From Planctomycetaceae bacterium (GTDB taxonomy: Bacteria; Planctomycetota; UBA1135; GCA-002686595): 64,000 nt of DNA. The stretch is from positions 62,001 through 126,000 of the forward strand of contig WGMC01000008.1 of the NCBI GenBank assembly GCA_016125265.1, in the 5' to 3' direction. Below the pieces are notes generated by a model. The model searched no databases. It worked only from the letters and a program-made list of their open reading frames with translations, and was not told the origin of the DNA. Position numbers and translations under genes: made by a program. Positions 8,180-17,359 of the stretch are shown here, in pieces. Positions within the stretch are counted from its first letter, which is position 1. Each line of letters starts with the position of its first letter.

Positions 8180-8252
8180 GTCTAGACCTCGCGGCCCACG
8201 CCGACCCCCGCGGTCGCTTGGCCCCCGGCGGCCCTGGGACTATTCTGGCCCC

Positions 8253-9152
8253 GTGGACGACTACGCTCTCGACTGTTTCCGCCGCGCTGGCCGCATCGCC
8301 GCCGAATGCCGCGAGTGGGCTCGCGCCAACATCCAACCCGGCGTGCGCGTGCGCGACGTGCTCGAAACCGTCGAAGCGACGATCCGCGCCCGGGGCGCCC
8401 AACCCGGCTTCCCCGCGCAGTCGAGCCGCAACTTCGTGGCGGCCCACTACTGCTCGGCCCCCGAGGACGACCTGCGCTACGAAGAGGGCGACTGCGCCAA
8501 GGTCGACATCGGTGTGCACGTGGACGGCTACATCGCCGACACGGCGTGCACCGTCGATCTCTCGAAGGACGGCCGTTGGCAGGGTCTGATCCGCGCTTCC
8601 TCCGACGCGCTCGCCGCCGCCATCGCCACGATCGAAGACGGCCTGCCGGTCGGCGAGATCGGCGCCGCCGTCGAGCGCACCATCCTCGCCGCCGGCTTTC
8701 AACCCGTGCGCAACCTGACCGGTCACGGCCTCGCCCGCTGGAAGGTGCACACGGCGCCGCAGATCCCCAACTACGCCGAGCGCGGCGGCGGCCGCCTCCG
8801 CGCGGGCACCGTGTTCGCGATCGAGCCGTTCGCGTGCACTGGCCAGGGCTTCATCCGCGAGAAGGGCAAGGCCGAGGTCTTCATGCTCACGCGCCCGCCG
8901 ACGAAGGCCAAGGGCCTCGACCGCGACATGTTGAAGGAGATCGAAGCCTGGCGCGGCCTTCCCATCGCGCGGCGCTACTTCAACCACATCGACCGCGAAG
9001 TGGTCGAGGACACCTTCGCCAAACTGGCGCGCCAGGGTTCCCTCGTGCGTTACCCGCCGCTGGTCGAAAGCGAAGACGTCATGGTCGCGCAGACCGAACA
9101 CTCGATCTACCTGGGCCCCGACGGCGTCGAGATCCTGACCGCGGCCGCCTGA
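8253..9152 (+). CDS. map: Type II methionine aminopeptidase (archaeal/eukaryotic type)
   Basis: 299 residues, M24 family. Removes the initiator Met from nascent proteins in the cytoplasm. The dinuclear metal ligands of type II enzymes are visible at D85 (KVDIGVHVDG), D96 (IADTACTVDL), H158 (LTGHGLARWKVH), E191 (FAIEPFA) and E282 (QTEHSIYL), with the substrate-binding H65 in NFVAAHY. Spacing matches the archaeal enzyme closely, including the roughly 60-residue insert between the last two ligands (helical, LDRDMLKEIEAWRG to FAKLARQG) that defines type II. The start is GTG; an upstream frame runs antisense to the YfhO-like gene. It is divergent from that gene and 34 nt ahead of the glycosyltransferase. 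Confidence 0.93.
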   Translation: MDDYALDCFRRAGRIAAECREWARANIQPGVRVRDVLETVEATIRARGAQPGFPAQSSRNFVAAHYCSAPEDDLRYEEGDCAKVDIGVHVDGYIADTACTVDLSKDGRWQGLIRASSDALAAAIATIEDGLPVGEIGAAVERTILAAGFQPVRNLTGHGLARWKVHTAPQIPNYAERGGGRLRAGTVFAIEPFACTGQGFIREKGKAEVFMLTRPPTKAKGLDRDMLKEIEAWRGLPIARRYFNHIDREVVEDTFAKLARQGSLVRYPPLVESEDVMVAQTEHSIYLGPDGVEILTAAA

Positions 9153-9186
9153 GCCCCAGCGGCCCCTCCCCTCCAGGCTGCAACGG

Positions 9187-10863
9187 TTGAAGATCGCCAT
9201 CGTCACGACGCCGCCGGAGGTCCGTTCCGGAATCGGCGACTACACGCGCCACCTCCTGCCGTACCTGCGGCGCCACGCCGAGGTCGACCTCTACGTGGAG
9301 GCGGGGCGCGAACTGGAGCAGGACGGCGAGCGTTACACCAGCGTCGCGCACCTCGACGACGGGGCCTACGACCGTGCGCTCTACCAGTTGGGCAACGAGA
9401 CGCACCACGCCTTCATGGCACATCGCATCCGCGCCTTCGGCGGCGTGGTGATGCAGCACGATTGGGTGCTGTTCGACATGGCGTTGGCGGCCTATCCGGC
9501 CCTGGCGCGCGGCGGCTTGAAGGGCGCGGCAGTGGCGTTGCGCGAGGGCGGGCCGGAACAACTCCGCGCCTACATCACGAACTGGATCGACCGCCGGCGC
9601 GACAAACGCAGCGCGCCCGCGCCCGTCGATGCCTCGGGACTGCCGGGCATCCTGCTGGCCGGCTGGCACGGGCGCGAACCCAACGGGCGTTGGGTCGCCG
9701 ACGCGGCCTGGTGGCGGGTGCCGAGCGACCGCGTGCGGCGTGTGGCCGTGCTGATGGCCAGCGTGCCGGGACGTGTGTTGCGCGTCCTGGAGGACGGCGC
9801 GGAACTGGGCCGCTTCGAATGCCGCGTGGATCCGCGCTGGACGCACATGGTCGTGGAGCCGCGGCGCAAGGACCACCCGCTGCTCGTGCTCGAGACCGAA
9901 GGTGTGCGTGTGACCGACGAACAGCGCCGCGCCGGCGACGCGCGCCGTCTGGCGACCTTCGTCGAGCGCCTCGAATGGGAGGACGACAGCGGCTGGCACA
10001 CGGTCGACTTGGACCATCCGCCGACCCGTCCGATCCTGCCGGCCACACTCTCGCGCGAACGTTTCCAGTTGGCGTTCAACGGCTCGGTCGTGCGCGGCGC
10101 CGACGGCTTCTTGGTGCACAGCGAGTACGTGCGCCAACGCATCCAGTCGCTGCGCGGCCCCGACGCGCCGGTCGCGGTCGTGGGGTTTGGCACGGAACGC
10201 CGTTGGCGCGACGATCCGCAGCCGGCCCTGCGACGCAAGTTGGGCTTGCCGGCCCCGTGGGCGGACGGGTTCTTGGTGGTCAGTTTTGGCGGTGTGCAGC
10301 CCCACAAGCGCATCGACAAGGTGCTCGAAGCCTTGGCTCTCGCGCGCCGCACGCGACCCGACATCCACCTGGCGCTCGTCGGAAGTGTCGTGGCCGACAG
10401 CTTCGACGCGCGCGAGTACGCCCGCGCGGTCGGTGTGCACGAGCACGTGCACTTCGCCGGCTTCGTGCCCGAGGACGACGCGTGGAGTTGGCTGCACGCG
10501 GGCGACATCAGCATCAACCTGCGCGGACCGACTTCGGGCGGCACCAGCGCCGGCATCTTCCAGGCCTTCTCGCTCGGACGCGCGGTGATCGCCAGCGACG
10601 CGGCGGAACAGCGCGAACTGCCCGATGCGTGTGTGCTCAAGGTGCCGCTCGGAACGGGCGAAGTGGAGGCCATCGCGCGCCACTTCGTCGCGCTCCGCGA
10701 CGACCGCGCGCGGCTCGAGCGCCTGAACGCGGCCGCCCGGGACCACGTGCGCCGCGTTTGCCATTGGGAACACGTAGCGGCCCGCTACACCGAGCATCTT
10801 TCGTCCTTCCCGCGCCCAAGGGCCCTCGGGCGCGCGCGGGTCAGCTTGGCGAGCGCAACTTAG
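9187..10863 (+). CDS. GT4-type glycosyltransferase with an inserted domain
   Basis: 558 residues, starting at TTG. The N-terminal GT-B half opens with KIAIVTTPPEVRSGIGDYTR, and the C-terminal half carries VVSFGGVQPHKRIDKVLEAL, FAGFVPEDD and the donor-site loop GPTSGGTSAGIFQAFSLG, as in the GT4 family that transfers a sugar from a nucleotide donor. Between them, about residues 155-285, a beta-rich segment (GWHGREPNGRWV, AVLMASVP, WTHMVVEP) interrupts the N-terminal half before SEYVRQRIQ. It is longer than the roughly 380-420 residues usual for GT4. Likely cytoplasmic or membrane-peripheral, in polysaccharide synthesis; acceptor unknown. Confidence 0.88.
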   Translation: MKIAIVTTPPEVRSGIGDYTRHLLPYLRRHAEVDLYVEAGRELEQDGERYTSVAHLDDGAYDRALYQLGNETHHAFMAHRIRAFGGVVMQHDWVLFDMALAAYPALARGGLKGAAVALREGGPEQLRAYITNWIDRRRDKRSAPAPVDASGLPGILLAGWHGREPNGRWVADAAWWRVPSDRVRRVAVLMASVPGRVLRVLEDGAELGRFECRVDPRWTHMVVEPRRKDHPLLVLETEGVRVTDEQRRAGDARRLATFVERLEWEDDSGWHTVDLDHPPTRPILPATLSRERFQLAFNGSVVRGADGFLVHSEYVRQRIQSLRGPDAPVAVVGFGTERRWRDDPQPALRRKLGLPAPWADGFLVVSFGGVQPHKRIDKVLEALALARRTRPDIHLALVGSVVADSFDAREYARAVGVHEHVHFAGFVPEDDAWSWLHAGDISINLRGPTSGGTSAGIFQAFSLGRAVIASDAAEQRELPDACVLKVPLGTGEVEAIARHFVALRDDRARLERLNAAARDHVRRVCHWEHVAARYTEHLSSFPRPRALGRARVSLASAT

Positions 10864-10894
10864 GGCCTGGAGCGGCCCTGGATTGGGCTCCTCT

Positions 10895-10930
10895 GGCCCG
10901 ATTCGGGCCCTGCAATCCCGTCTGGGTTGC
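10895..10930 (+). terminator. Two adjacent hairpins after the glycosyltransferase
   Basis: GGCCCGATTCGGGCC is a near-perfect palindrome, and GCAATCCC/GGGTTGC around GTCT forms a second small stem. They begin 31 nt after the stop codon. No T-run follows, so termination is only a guess. Confidence 0.3.
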
Positions 10931-11008
10931 GGGCTGGGGATCCCTGGATAGGCTTCTAGATGCCCAGGCGGACGCCCCGTCCCGCGTCGGCCGGGCACGG
11001 AGGTTCCC

Positions 11009-12328
11009 ATGTCGCTGGCCCTTTTGGCATTTGCCGTTCTGCAAGGCGCGCCCGCTCCGGACCCGGTTGTCGTGAGCAACCAACCGGCCATCCTCTTCGA
11101 CAACTACTTCACGGACTTCCCGTCCGACTGCGCGGGAGTCCCGCCCGAACAGAAGTGTTGGCACACACTCGCCGGCATTTACTACCCGGACAACATGGGC
11201 CCCACGGCCCTCGGGTATTCGAATCCTCCCGCGCCGGTGTTCATCAACCTGCGCGGTGGGAACTCGAATCCGGCCGTGCCGGAACTCTACGGATGGTTCC
11301 AAGAGAACGTGCTGCCGCGCGGCTTCGTCGGCGTCGATCCGAACTTCCCGGTCGTCGACGTCGGCGAGGGTTTCCAGAAGGCCGAACTCGCCATCGGTCG
11401 CCTGATGCAGTACCTGCGCTACAACGCGGAGTGGCTGAACATCGACCCCGATCGCATCTTCGTGTTCGGGCGCTCGTTCGGCGGTTTCCTGTCGATGGCC
11501 GTGGGCCTGCGCGCCGACCAACAGGACTTAACTTCGCCCGATCCGATGCGCTGGGAGTCGACGCGGCCCAACTACCTGTTGCCCTTCTCGGCGCCGTCGG
11601 ACATGAGTTGCCTGTCGGTGGACGCGGCGCTCTACGCATTCCTGTTCGCGAGCTGGTTCCCGGTCTCCATGTCGGGTAGCGGCACGGTTGAGCAGAAGTT
11701 GGCCGATTCGCCCGTGCATTGGCTGGCGAATCCGGAGCTCTACGGCCGCACGGTGACGCCGCCCATGTTCCTCGGGTACCACATGGGCGTGTACCACCCG
11801 TGCGGCGAGATCATCGATCCGCACGACGGGTACATGGGCGAATGGATGCGCCAGCGCATCGACCAGTTCGTCATCGAGCGCAACCTGCCCCAACTGGGGC
11901 TCGATTCGGTGCTGCTCGACACCCAGGACATCTGGGGATACACGGCCAAGATGGAGAAGGCGCTGGACTGGTGCGTGGCGCAGCTCCAGCCGAAGCCCGT
12001 GATGATGTACCAGCCCAAACCCTGGGATCCCGTCACACCCCAGGGTTCCGTGCAGAGTGTGCGCGCCCTCGGAGCCGTGCCCTTCGTGCCCGTGCACTTC
12101 TTCTTTGCCTTCAGTTCGGGGCCGATCGCATTGCCCTGGTGCCCATTGATCACCGAAGGCCTGCCCCAGGCCTTCTACCTGGGCTCCGCGTTTGCCGACG
12201 CCGAGGGCCGCGCGCACCTCGATGTGTTCGTGCCGTCGGTGGCCGTCGGCATCCCGTTGGTCTTCCACGTCGCGGACCTCGTGAACTGCCGCGTGACCCA
12301 AGTGCTGGCGCACACCTGGCCCAAGTAA
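11009..12328 (+). CDS. Secreted alpha/beta-hydrolase-fold protein
   Basis: 439 residues. A short export signal (MSLALLAFAVLQGAPA) precedes a domain with an oxyanion-type stretch (VFINLRGGNSN) and the nucleophile elbow GRSFGG with S156, a layout of PHB-depolymerase/esterase-like enzymes. A His in HDGYMGEWM (about 271) could be the catalytic base, but I cannot place the acid residue firmly. The last 90 residues are a separate beta-rich tail (GSAFADAEGRAHLDVFVPS) resembling the C-terminal modules of secreted proteins in this group. Substrate unknown. The next gene starts 15 nt downstream, so they may be cotranscribed. Confidence 0.8.
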   Translation: MSLALLAFAVLQGAPAPDPVVVSNQPAILFDNYFTDFPSDCAGVPPEQKCWHTLAGIYYPDNMGPTALGYSNPPAPVFINLRGGNSNPAVPELYGWFQENVLPRGFVGVDPNFPVVDVGEGFQKAELAIGRLMQYLRYNAEWLNIDPDRIFVFGRSFGGFLSMAVGLRADQQDLTSPDPMRWESTRPNYLLPFSAPSDMSCLSVDAALYAFLFASWFPVSMSGSGTVEQKLADSPVHWLANPELYGRTVTPPMFLGYHMGVYHPCGEIIDPHDGYMGEWMRQRIDQFVIERNLPQLGLDSVLLDTQDIWGYTAKMEKALDWCVAQLQPKPVMMYQPKPWDPVTPQGSVQSVRALGAVPFVPVHFFFAFSSGPIALPWCPLITEGLPQAFYLGSAFADAEGRAHLDVFVPSVAVGIPLVFHVADLVNCRVTQVLAHTWPK

Positions 12329-12343
12329 CATGCTGATGGGGCG

Positions 12344-13807
12344 ATGAACGTCCCGGAGAGCCAAGGGGCGCCCGAAGGGGCGCTCCTCCTGTTTCTGGTC
12401 TACCTGGCCGGCATGGTTGCGATCGGCCTGGTCGCGGCCCGGCGCGGGCGCGGCGACGAGGAGGACTATTTCCTCGGTGGGCGACGCATGTCGCCCCTCG
12501 TGGTGGCGCTGAGCGCGGTCAGCTCGGGCCGTTCGGCGTGGTTGGTTCTGGGTGCGAGCGGCGCCGCTTGGACCAGCGGGTTCGGCGCGCTTTGGCTGTT
12601 CCCCGGGTACATCGCCGCGGAACTGTGGATGTTCCTCTCCATGGGGCCGCGCCTGCGCGCCGCAAGTGTCGCGGCGGGGGCGATCACGATCCCCGAGGTG
12701 ATCGCGGCGGGCTGCGCGGGCGATGCGGGATCGCGGCGTGCCGTGCGCCGCACCGCGGCGCTTGTGATCCTCGCGTTCACGGTCACCTACGTCGGGGCGC
12801 AGTTGCTCGCCGGCGGCAAGACGTTGGATGCGGTGCTGGGGCTAGGCGGTGACTCGGGAGGTTGGAGCCTCATCGCGACGGCCGGGGTCGTCACGACGTA
12901 CACGCTGCTCGGCGGCTACCGGGCCGTGGCGTTCACCGACGTGGCCCAAGCCCTCTTCATGGTGCTCGGCCTCGTCGTGCTGCCGATCCTCGGGGTCGTG
13001 CACTTCGGCGGTTGGGCGGAGCTGCTCGACGCGCTGCGCGCGATCGATCCCGCGCTGCTCGATCCGACGGGCCGCGGCTGGCTCTATGCCTTCGGCGGCC
13101 TTGCGATCGGTCTGGGTTCCCCGGGCCAACCGGCGATTCTGGTGCGGCACATGTCGCTCTCCGATCCCGCCCGTGCCCGCATCGCGGCCTGGACGGGGAC
13201 GGGGTGGAACGCCGTGCTCGCACTCGGCGCGCTGCTCACGGGGCTCGTGGGCCGGGCTCTTTATCCCAGTCTCGACACCCTTCCGGGCGGAGATCGCGAG
13301 CAGCTCTACGCGACACTCTCGCGCGACCTCTCCGCCGAACTGCTCTTCGCTGGCTTTGCCGGCGTGCTGCTCGCGACGCTGTTCGCCGCCGTGATGAGCA
13401 CCTGCGACAGCCAACTGCTGGTCGTGGGTTCGAGCCTTGCGCGCGACCTCGACAAAACGAGTGCCGATCCGAAGCGTCAGGGTTCGGGCCGCGGGGCCCG
13501 CGCAAGTGTGCTGGCCGCGGTGGTCGTGGCGCTGGTGCTCGGGACCTGGCTCGACGAGTTGGTCTTCGGCTTCGTGCTGCTCGCGTGGGCGGCCCTCGGG
13601 GCCGCGTTTGGTCCGCTGCTCGCGGTGCAGCTCTATTCGCGTCCCGTACGCCCGCCGGCGGCCCTCGCAGCGATGCTGGTGGGCGCGTGCGGAACGTGGC
13701 TCTGGTGGTACGTGGACCGCCCACCGGCCATGACGTGGCAACTCGCGCCGCTGTGCGCGGTTGTGTTTGCCATAGCCTGGGTGGGACGGGTTCCCGTTGC
13801 GCGGTGA
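12344..13807 (+). CDS. Sodium:solute symporter family protein
   Basis: 487 residues with about 13 hydrophobic helices, as expected for the SSS (PutP-like) family of the inner membrane. Typical features are DYFLGGRRMSPLVVALSAVSSGRSAW after the first helix, TYVGAQLLAGGKTLDAVLG, and GFAGVLLATLFAAVMSTCDSQLLVVGSSL, where the MST-x-D-S motif contributes to the sodium site. It uses the sodium gradient to import a solute; proline-type transport is possible, but specificity is not readable. It ends with TGA directly abutting the stop of the convergent next gene. Confidence 0.92.
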   Translation: MNVPESQGAPEGALLLFLVYLAGMVAIGLVAARRGRGDEEDYFLGGRRMSPLVVALSAVSSGRSAWLVLGASGAAWTSGFGALWLFPGYIAAELWMFLSMGPRLRAASVAAGAITIPEVIAAGCAGDAGSRRAVRRTAALVILAFTVTYVGAQLLAGGKTLDAVLGLGGDSGGWSLIATAGVVTTYTLLGGYRAVAFTDVAQALFMVLGLVVLPILGVVHFGGWAELLDALRAIDPALLDPTGRGWLYAFGGLAIGLGSPGQPAILVRHMSLSDPARARIAAWTGTGWNAVLALGALLTGLVGRALYPSLDTLPGGDREQLYATLSRDLSAELLFAGFAGVLLATLFAAVMSTCDSQLLVVGSSLARDLDKTSADPKRQGSGRGARASVLAAVVVALVLGTWLDELVFGFVLLAWAALGAAFGPLLAVQLYSRPVRPPAALAAMLVGACGTWLWWYVDRPPAMTWQLAPLCAVVFAIAWVGRVPVAR

Positions 13808-14719
13808 TCAGGGCTGCGTGATGCCGAGGCCGTTGCTCGCGGCAAACCCGAGCGGCGCACCGCTGTCCGCGTACCAGGCCTGCAGGAAGAACGTGGTGCC
13901 GGGCGGGACCGCGGCCGGCCACGGCACCGACAGCGACGCCGCACCGAAGCTGCTGAGCAGCACCGGCGGGAGCAGGTACTCGGGCGTCGGCACCAACGTG
14001 CCGCCGAGCAGCGGTAGGTAGGACGCGCTGGTTCCCAGCGCGAGTACGGCGAGGGCGTTCGGGGCGCCAACTTGGAGGGTGAAGGTCACTTGGGAGCCCG
14101 CGGTGAGCGGACCGGATCCCTTGAGGAGCGCAGCTCCGTTGCTCCCCGCCAGCCCGAAGCCCAGGTTCTGGAACGCCGTTTCGCGGACGAGCCACACACC
14201 GCGGTAGGCGCTGGCGCTGGCCGGGTCCGCCAAGCCCGCCACCGAGAACGAGCCGTTGTTCGGTTGGTAGGCACCGGCGACCGAAGCGACTGAGCCCAAT
14301 CCGTCGGCGAACGTCGAAGTCCATCCCGACAGGGATTTGGAACCTCCGAAGGTCGTGTAGAACTCAAAGGTCGGTTGGAACACGTCGGTGAACCACAGCC
14401 CGGGAAGTGTGTAAACGGGTCCCCCGACACTCGGCTGCGACAGGATCTCCGGCACGAACTCGGCGAAGAGCTCCGTCACCTGCTCGCGTGTCGCCCACAC
14501 CCATCCTTGGAGCGCAAGTCCGCCGAGGTCCGCGGTGCAAGGGGTCGTGCCGTCGGTCGGGCAGACGGCGGCAAGGGCGTTCCAGGTGACGGAGGTCGTG
14601 CCTTTCACTTGACGCCATTCGCGCCCCTGCGCGTCTTGGTAGGCGACTTGCGCCGACCCGAGGTCTACGAGCAGAAGGCCAAACGCTGCGGTGCAAAGGA
14701 GGTGGGACGTGGTGCGCAT
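13808..14719 (-). CDS. Secreted protein with a C-terminal beta-rich domain
   Basis: 303 residues. A signal peptide runs to about residue 23 (GSA before QVAYQD). Residues 25-195 hold a domain with GREWRQVKGTTSVTWNALA, LALQGWVWATREQV and YRGVWLVRE, similar in style to DUF1566-like exported proteins. The last 100 residues are a beta-sandwich-like module (GSGPLTAGSQVTFTLQVGAP, LLGGTLVPTP, SNGLGITQP). It resembles the N-terminal domain of the FGE-fold proteins at the start of the window in order and motifs. The ATG at 14719 gives the signal peptide; upstream frame is ignored. Role unknown, likely surface or periplasmic. Confidence 0.8.
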   Translation of the reverse strand: MRTTSHLLCTAAFGLLLVDLGSAQVAYQDAQGREWRQVKGTTSVTWNALAAVCPTDGTTPCTADLGGLALQGWVWATREQVTELFAEFVPEILSQPSVGGPVYTLPGLWFTDVFQPTFEFYTTFGGSKSLSGWTSTFADGLGSVASVAGAYQPNNGSFSVAGLADPASASAYRGVWLVRETAFQNLGFGLAGSNGAALLKGSGPLTAGSQVTFTLQVGAPNALAVLALGTSASYLPLLGGTLVPTPEYLLPPVLLSSFGAASLSVPWPAAVPPGTTFFLQAWYADSGAPLGFAASNGLGITQP

Positions 14720-14963
14720 GGGGATCGTCGGTGTTGTGGGGGGTCTGTGCACGCGGTGTGATCGCGCGCGAGTACATCTCTGCGCCAGGTTCCTGTCCAG
14801 GAACGCGCCGGACCGTACCACCCACGGCGAGGACTCACAATCCACCCAGCCACCGCCTTACGTCCGTCGCCACACGGCGGCACGGGCGAACGTCCTGACA
14901 CGCGTCTCGTACTCGGCGACGCCACCGTGGATAGCATCCGCGCCGCCGATGACGGCTCCCGAG

Positions 14964-16091
14964 CTACGGGACTTCGCCCACCGAGATGTCGCAGGGAATG
15001 CCGCCGTTGGCGAGCGGCGTGTTGGTCAGGTTGGGAAGGCCCAGCCAGTTGGCGCCGCCGCTGGGCAGCAGCAGCGCGACGCGCGATCCCGAGCAGCGCG
15101 CCGCCAGCAACTTGCCGAAGCTCTGCAGTTGGCGCTCGACGTCGCGTCCGATGCGCTCGCCGTAGGGCGGATTCGACACGATCGCCGCGTTCCAACCGGG
15201 TCGCGGATCGAACGTCAAGGCGTCGCCTTGCTCCAAGTCGATGCGTTCGGAGACCCCCGCATTCACGGCATTCTCGCGCGCGCCTCCGAGCGCCTTGGGA
15301 TCCACGTCGAGACCCACGAGGCGTAGTTTGGGTGTCGGTTTGACCGCGGCGCGCGCGTCGGCGAGGAGCCGCTGCCAAAGGGCCTCGTCGTGCCCAGGAA
15401 GGCGTTGGAAGGCGAACGAGTTGCGCAAGAGGCCCGGCGCGTGGTTCGCGGCGATCCACGCGGCCTCCACCAGGATCGTGCCCGAACCGCAGAACGGATC
15501 GACGAGCGGTTGCTTGCGGTCCCACCCCGAGTGCATCACGAGCGCGGCGGCCAAGGTCTCGGCGAGGGGAGCACGGCCCTGCACCTTGCGCCAACCGCGT
15601 TTGTGCAGACTGTCCCCGGACGTGTCGAGCAAGAGTGTGCATCGATCGCGCACGAGGTGCACCACGATCGAAAGGTCCGCGTCCTCCTTGTCGACCGACG
15701 GACGTTCGCCGGTCTTCGCGCGGAACTGGTCGCAGATCGCGTCCTTGGTGCGTTGGGCCACGAACAGCGTGTGGTCGAGGCGCGACTCCTTCGCGTTGGC
15801 GTCGACGGCCAGCGTGCCCTTCGCCGACACGTACTGGGACCAATCCACGGACTGCACTCCCTGGTAGAGCGCCGTTTCGTCCTCGGCCGCGAAACGCACG
15901 ACGCGCTGCAGCACACGCACGGCCGTGCGCAGCCACAGGTTGGCCATCATCGCGTCGCGGTTGGTGCCCTCGAAGTAACAGCCGCCGACCTGGCGCTCGA
16001 CCTTGCTGAGGGCGAGCGCACGCAGCTCCGCGTGCAATAGCGGTTCCACGCCCGGAGCGCAGGTGACGAAGTACGAGTGGCGGGTCGACAT
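14964..16091 (-). CDS. THUMP-domain RNA (guanine-N2) methyltransferase, RlmL-like
   Basis: 375 residues. An N-terminal ferredoxin-like/THUMP part (to about residue 155; TCAPGVEPLLHAEL, GGCYFEGT) precedes a Rossmann methyltransferase domain. The domain has DPFCGSGTILVEAA at about 198-211, LDVDPKALGGARENA, and the catalytic NPPYG at 307-311 typical of N2-guanine RNA methyltransferases. This matches the N-terminal methyltransferase half of E. coli RlmL (m2G2445 of 23S rRNA); the RlmK half is absent. Trm14/TrmN-type tRNA methyltransferases share the layout, so the exact RNA target is not certain. Cytoplasmic. It stands 18 nt upstream of the ECF sigma gene's stop, so cotranscription with that operon is possible. 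Confidence 0.9.
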   Translation of the reverse strand: MSTRHSYFVTCAPGVEPLLHAELRALALSKVERQVGGCYFEGTNRDAMMANLWLRTAVRVLQRVVRFAAEDETALYQGVQSVDWSQYVSAKGTLAVDANAKESRLDHTLFVAQRTKDAICDQFRAKTGERPSVDKEDADLSIVVHLVRDRCTLLLDTSGDSLHKRGWRKVQGRAPLAETLAAALVMHSGWDRKQPLVDPFCGSGTILVEAAWIAANHAPGLLRNSFAFQRLPGHDEALWQRLLADARAAVKPTPKLRLVGLDVDPKALGGARENAVNAGVSERIDLEQGDALTFDPRPGWNAAIVSNPPYGERIGRDVERQLQSFGKLLAARCSGSRVALLLPSGGANWLGLPNLTNTPLANGGIPCDISVGEVP

Positions 16092-16108
16092 GCGCGAATC
16101 GTACCCGT

Positions 16109-17359
16109 TCAGTCGATCGGGTCGCGGCCGGCTTCGAGCGCTTCGAGGCGCCGGCCGAGGTACCGCTGGGCCGCGCCGTTCCGCTCCCGTGCGAGCGCCG
16201 CCCGGTATGCAACCCTAGCCTCGTCCCGCAGGCCGAGGCCCCACAACATCCAGCCCCGCGCCGCCTCGAAGGTCCCGAGCTCCGCCAGTTTCGGATCCTC
16301 GCGCAGCGCCTCCAACTCGCGGAGCCCCCGCTCCGCCCCGTGGACTTTCGCCAGCGCCACGACCCTACCCAGGTGCGCCGTGGGCGAGGGCGCCATGGCG
16401 ACTAGCGCGTCGTAGTGGACGACGAGCTCGTCCCAATCGGTTTCGCCGTAACTCGGCGCCCGGGCGTGCACGCCGGCCAGCGCCGCGCGTGCGTGCCAGG
16501 CGGTGGGGCTGCCCAGCGTCAACGACGCGGCAAAACAGGCATTGCCGCGGGCGCGGGCGGCCTGGTCCCAGAGGCTGCGATCTTGCTCGGCAAGGCCAAG
16601 CGGTTCCCCGAGGGGATCGAGGCGCGAGGGGAGCCGCACCACCGTCCATTCGAGACAGGCGAGCAAGGCGAGGCTGGCCCCCGTGCGCGTGGTGCGGTGG
16701 CGCGCCACGAGCCGCGCCAGGCGCAGGCCCTCGCGCACCAGCTCTTCTCGCACCCACGACTCGCCGCTGCTGGCGCTCCAGCCCTCGTTGAAGATCAGGT
16801 GCACGCAGGTGAGCACGGCCTCGAGCCGCGACTCCACCCACGCTTCGCGCCACGCGCCGAGCGGTTCGGCGCATTCGGCGAGTTTGCGCCGGCCGCGCAC
16901 CAGACGCTGCGCCGCGGCACTTTCGTCCAGAAGGAGTCCGGCGGCGACTTCGCGCGCGGAAAATCCGCCCAGCACCCGCAGCGTCAGGGCGACTTGCTCC
17001 TCGGGTGCGAGGGCCGGGTGGGCCAGGGCGAACAGCATCACGAGTGCGTCCTCCTCGGCCTCGGCGTGTGCCGGCGCCACTCGCTCCGCGAGTGCCATGG
17101 CCAAACGGTCGCCGCTCAGCTCGCGGCGTAGGCGGTCGAGCATGGCGCGGCGCGAAACCGTCGCGATCCACGCGACCGGATCGTCCGGCACACCGCGCCG
17201 CGGCCAATGGTGTAGGGCGCGCACCATGGCCTCTTGCACGGCGTCCTCGGCATCCGCCAAGCGCGCGGAACCGAAACGACGCACGAGGGCGGACACGGCT
17301 TGGGCCGAGGACCTGCGGAAGAGGTCCTCGACCAGGGCGTTGTCGCCGCTCTCGTTCAA
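16109..17359 (-). CDS. ECF RNA polymerase sigma factor, ECF42-like with long C-terminal domain
   Basis: 416 residues. Sigma region 2 is seen in ADAEDAVQEAMVRALHHWP and VAWIATVSRRAMLDRLRRE, region 4 in LTLRVLGGFSAREVAAGLLLDESAAAQRLVRGRRKL. The remaining 200 residues (FNEGWSASSGESWVREEL, SLALLACLEW, DWDELVVHYDALVAM) form the helical TPR-like extension of the ECF42 group. That group is known to sit beside DGPF/YCII proteins, as here. The start is TTG overlapping the TGA of the upstream YCII gene by 4 nt; no ATG lies near enough to keep region 2. It directs RNA polymerase to a stress or nutrient regulon not identifiable here. Confidence 0.88.
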   Translation of the reverse strand: MNESGDNALVEDLFRRSSAQAVSALVRRFGSARLADAEDAVQEAMVRALHHWPRRGVPDDPVAWIATVSRRAMLDRLRRELSGDRLAMALAERVAPAHAEAEEDALVMLFALAHPALAPEEQVALTLRVLGGFSAREVAAGLLLDESAAAQRLVRGRRKLAECAEPLGAWREAWVESRLEAVLTCVHLIFNEGWSASSGESWVREELVREGLRLARLVARHRTTRTGASLALLACLEWTVVRLPSRLDPLGEPLGLAEQDRSLWDQAARARGNACFAASLTLGSPTAWHARAALAGVHARAPSYGETDWDELVVHYDALVAMAPSPTAHLGRVVALAKVHGAERGLRELEALREDPKLAELGTFEAARGWMLWGLGLRDEARVAYRAALARERNGAAQRYLGRRLEALEAGRDPID

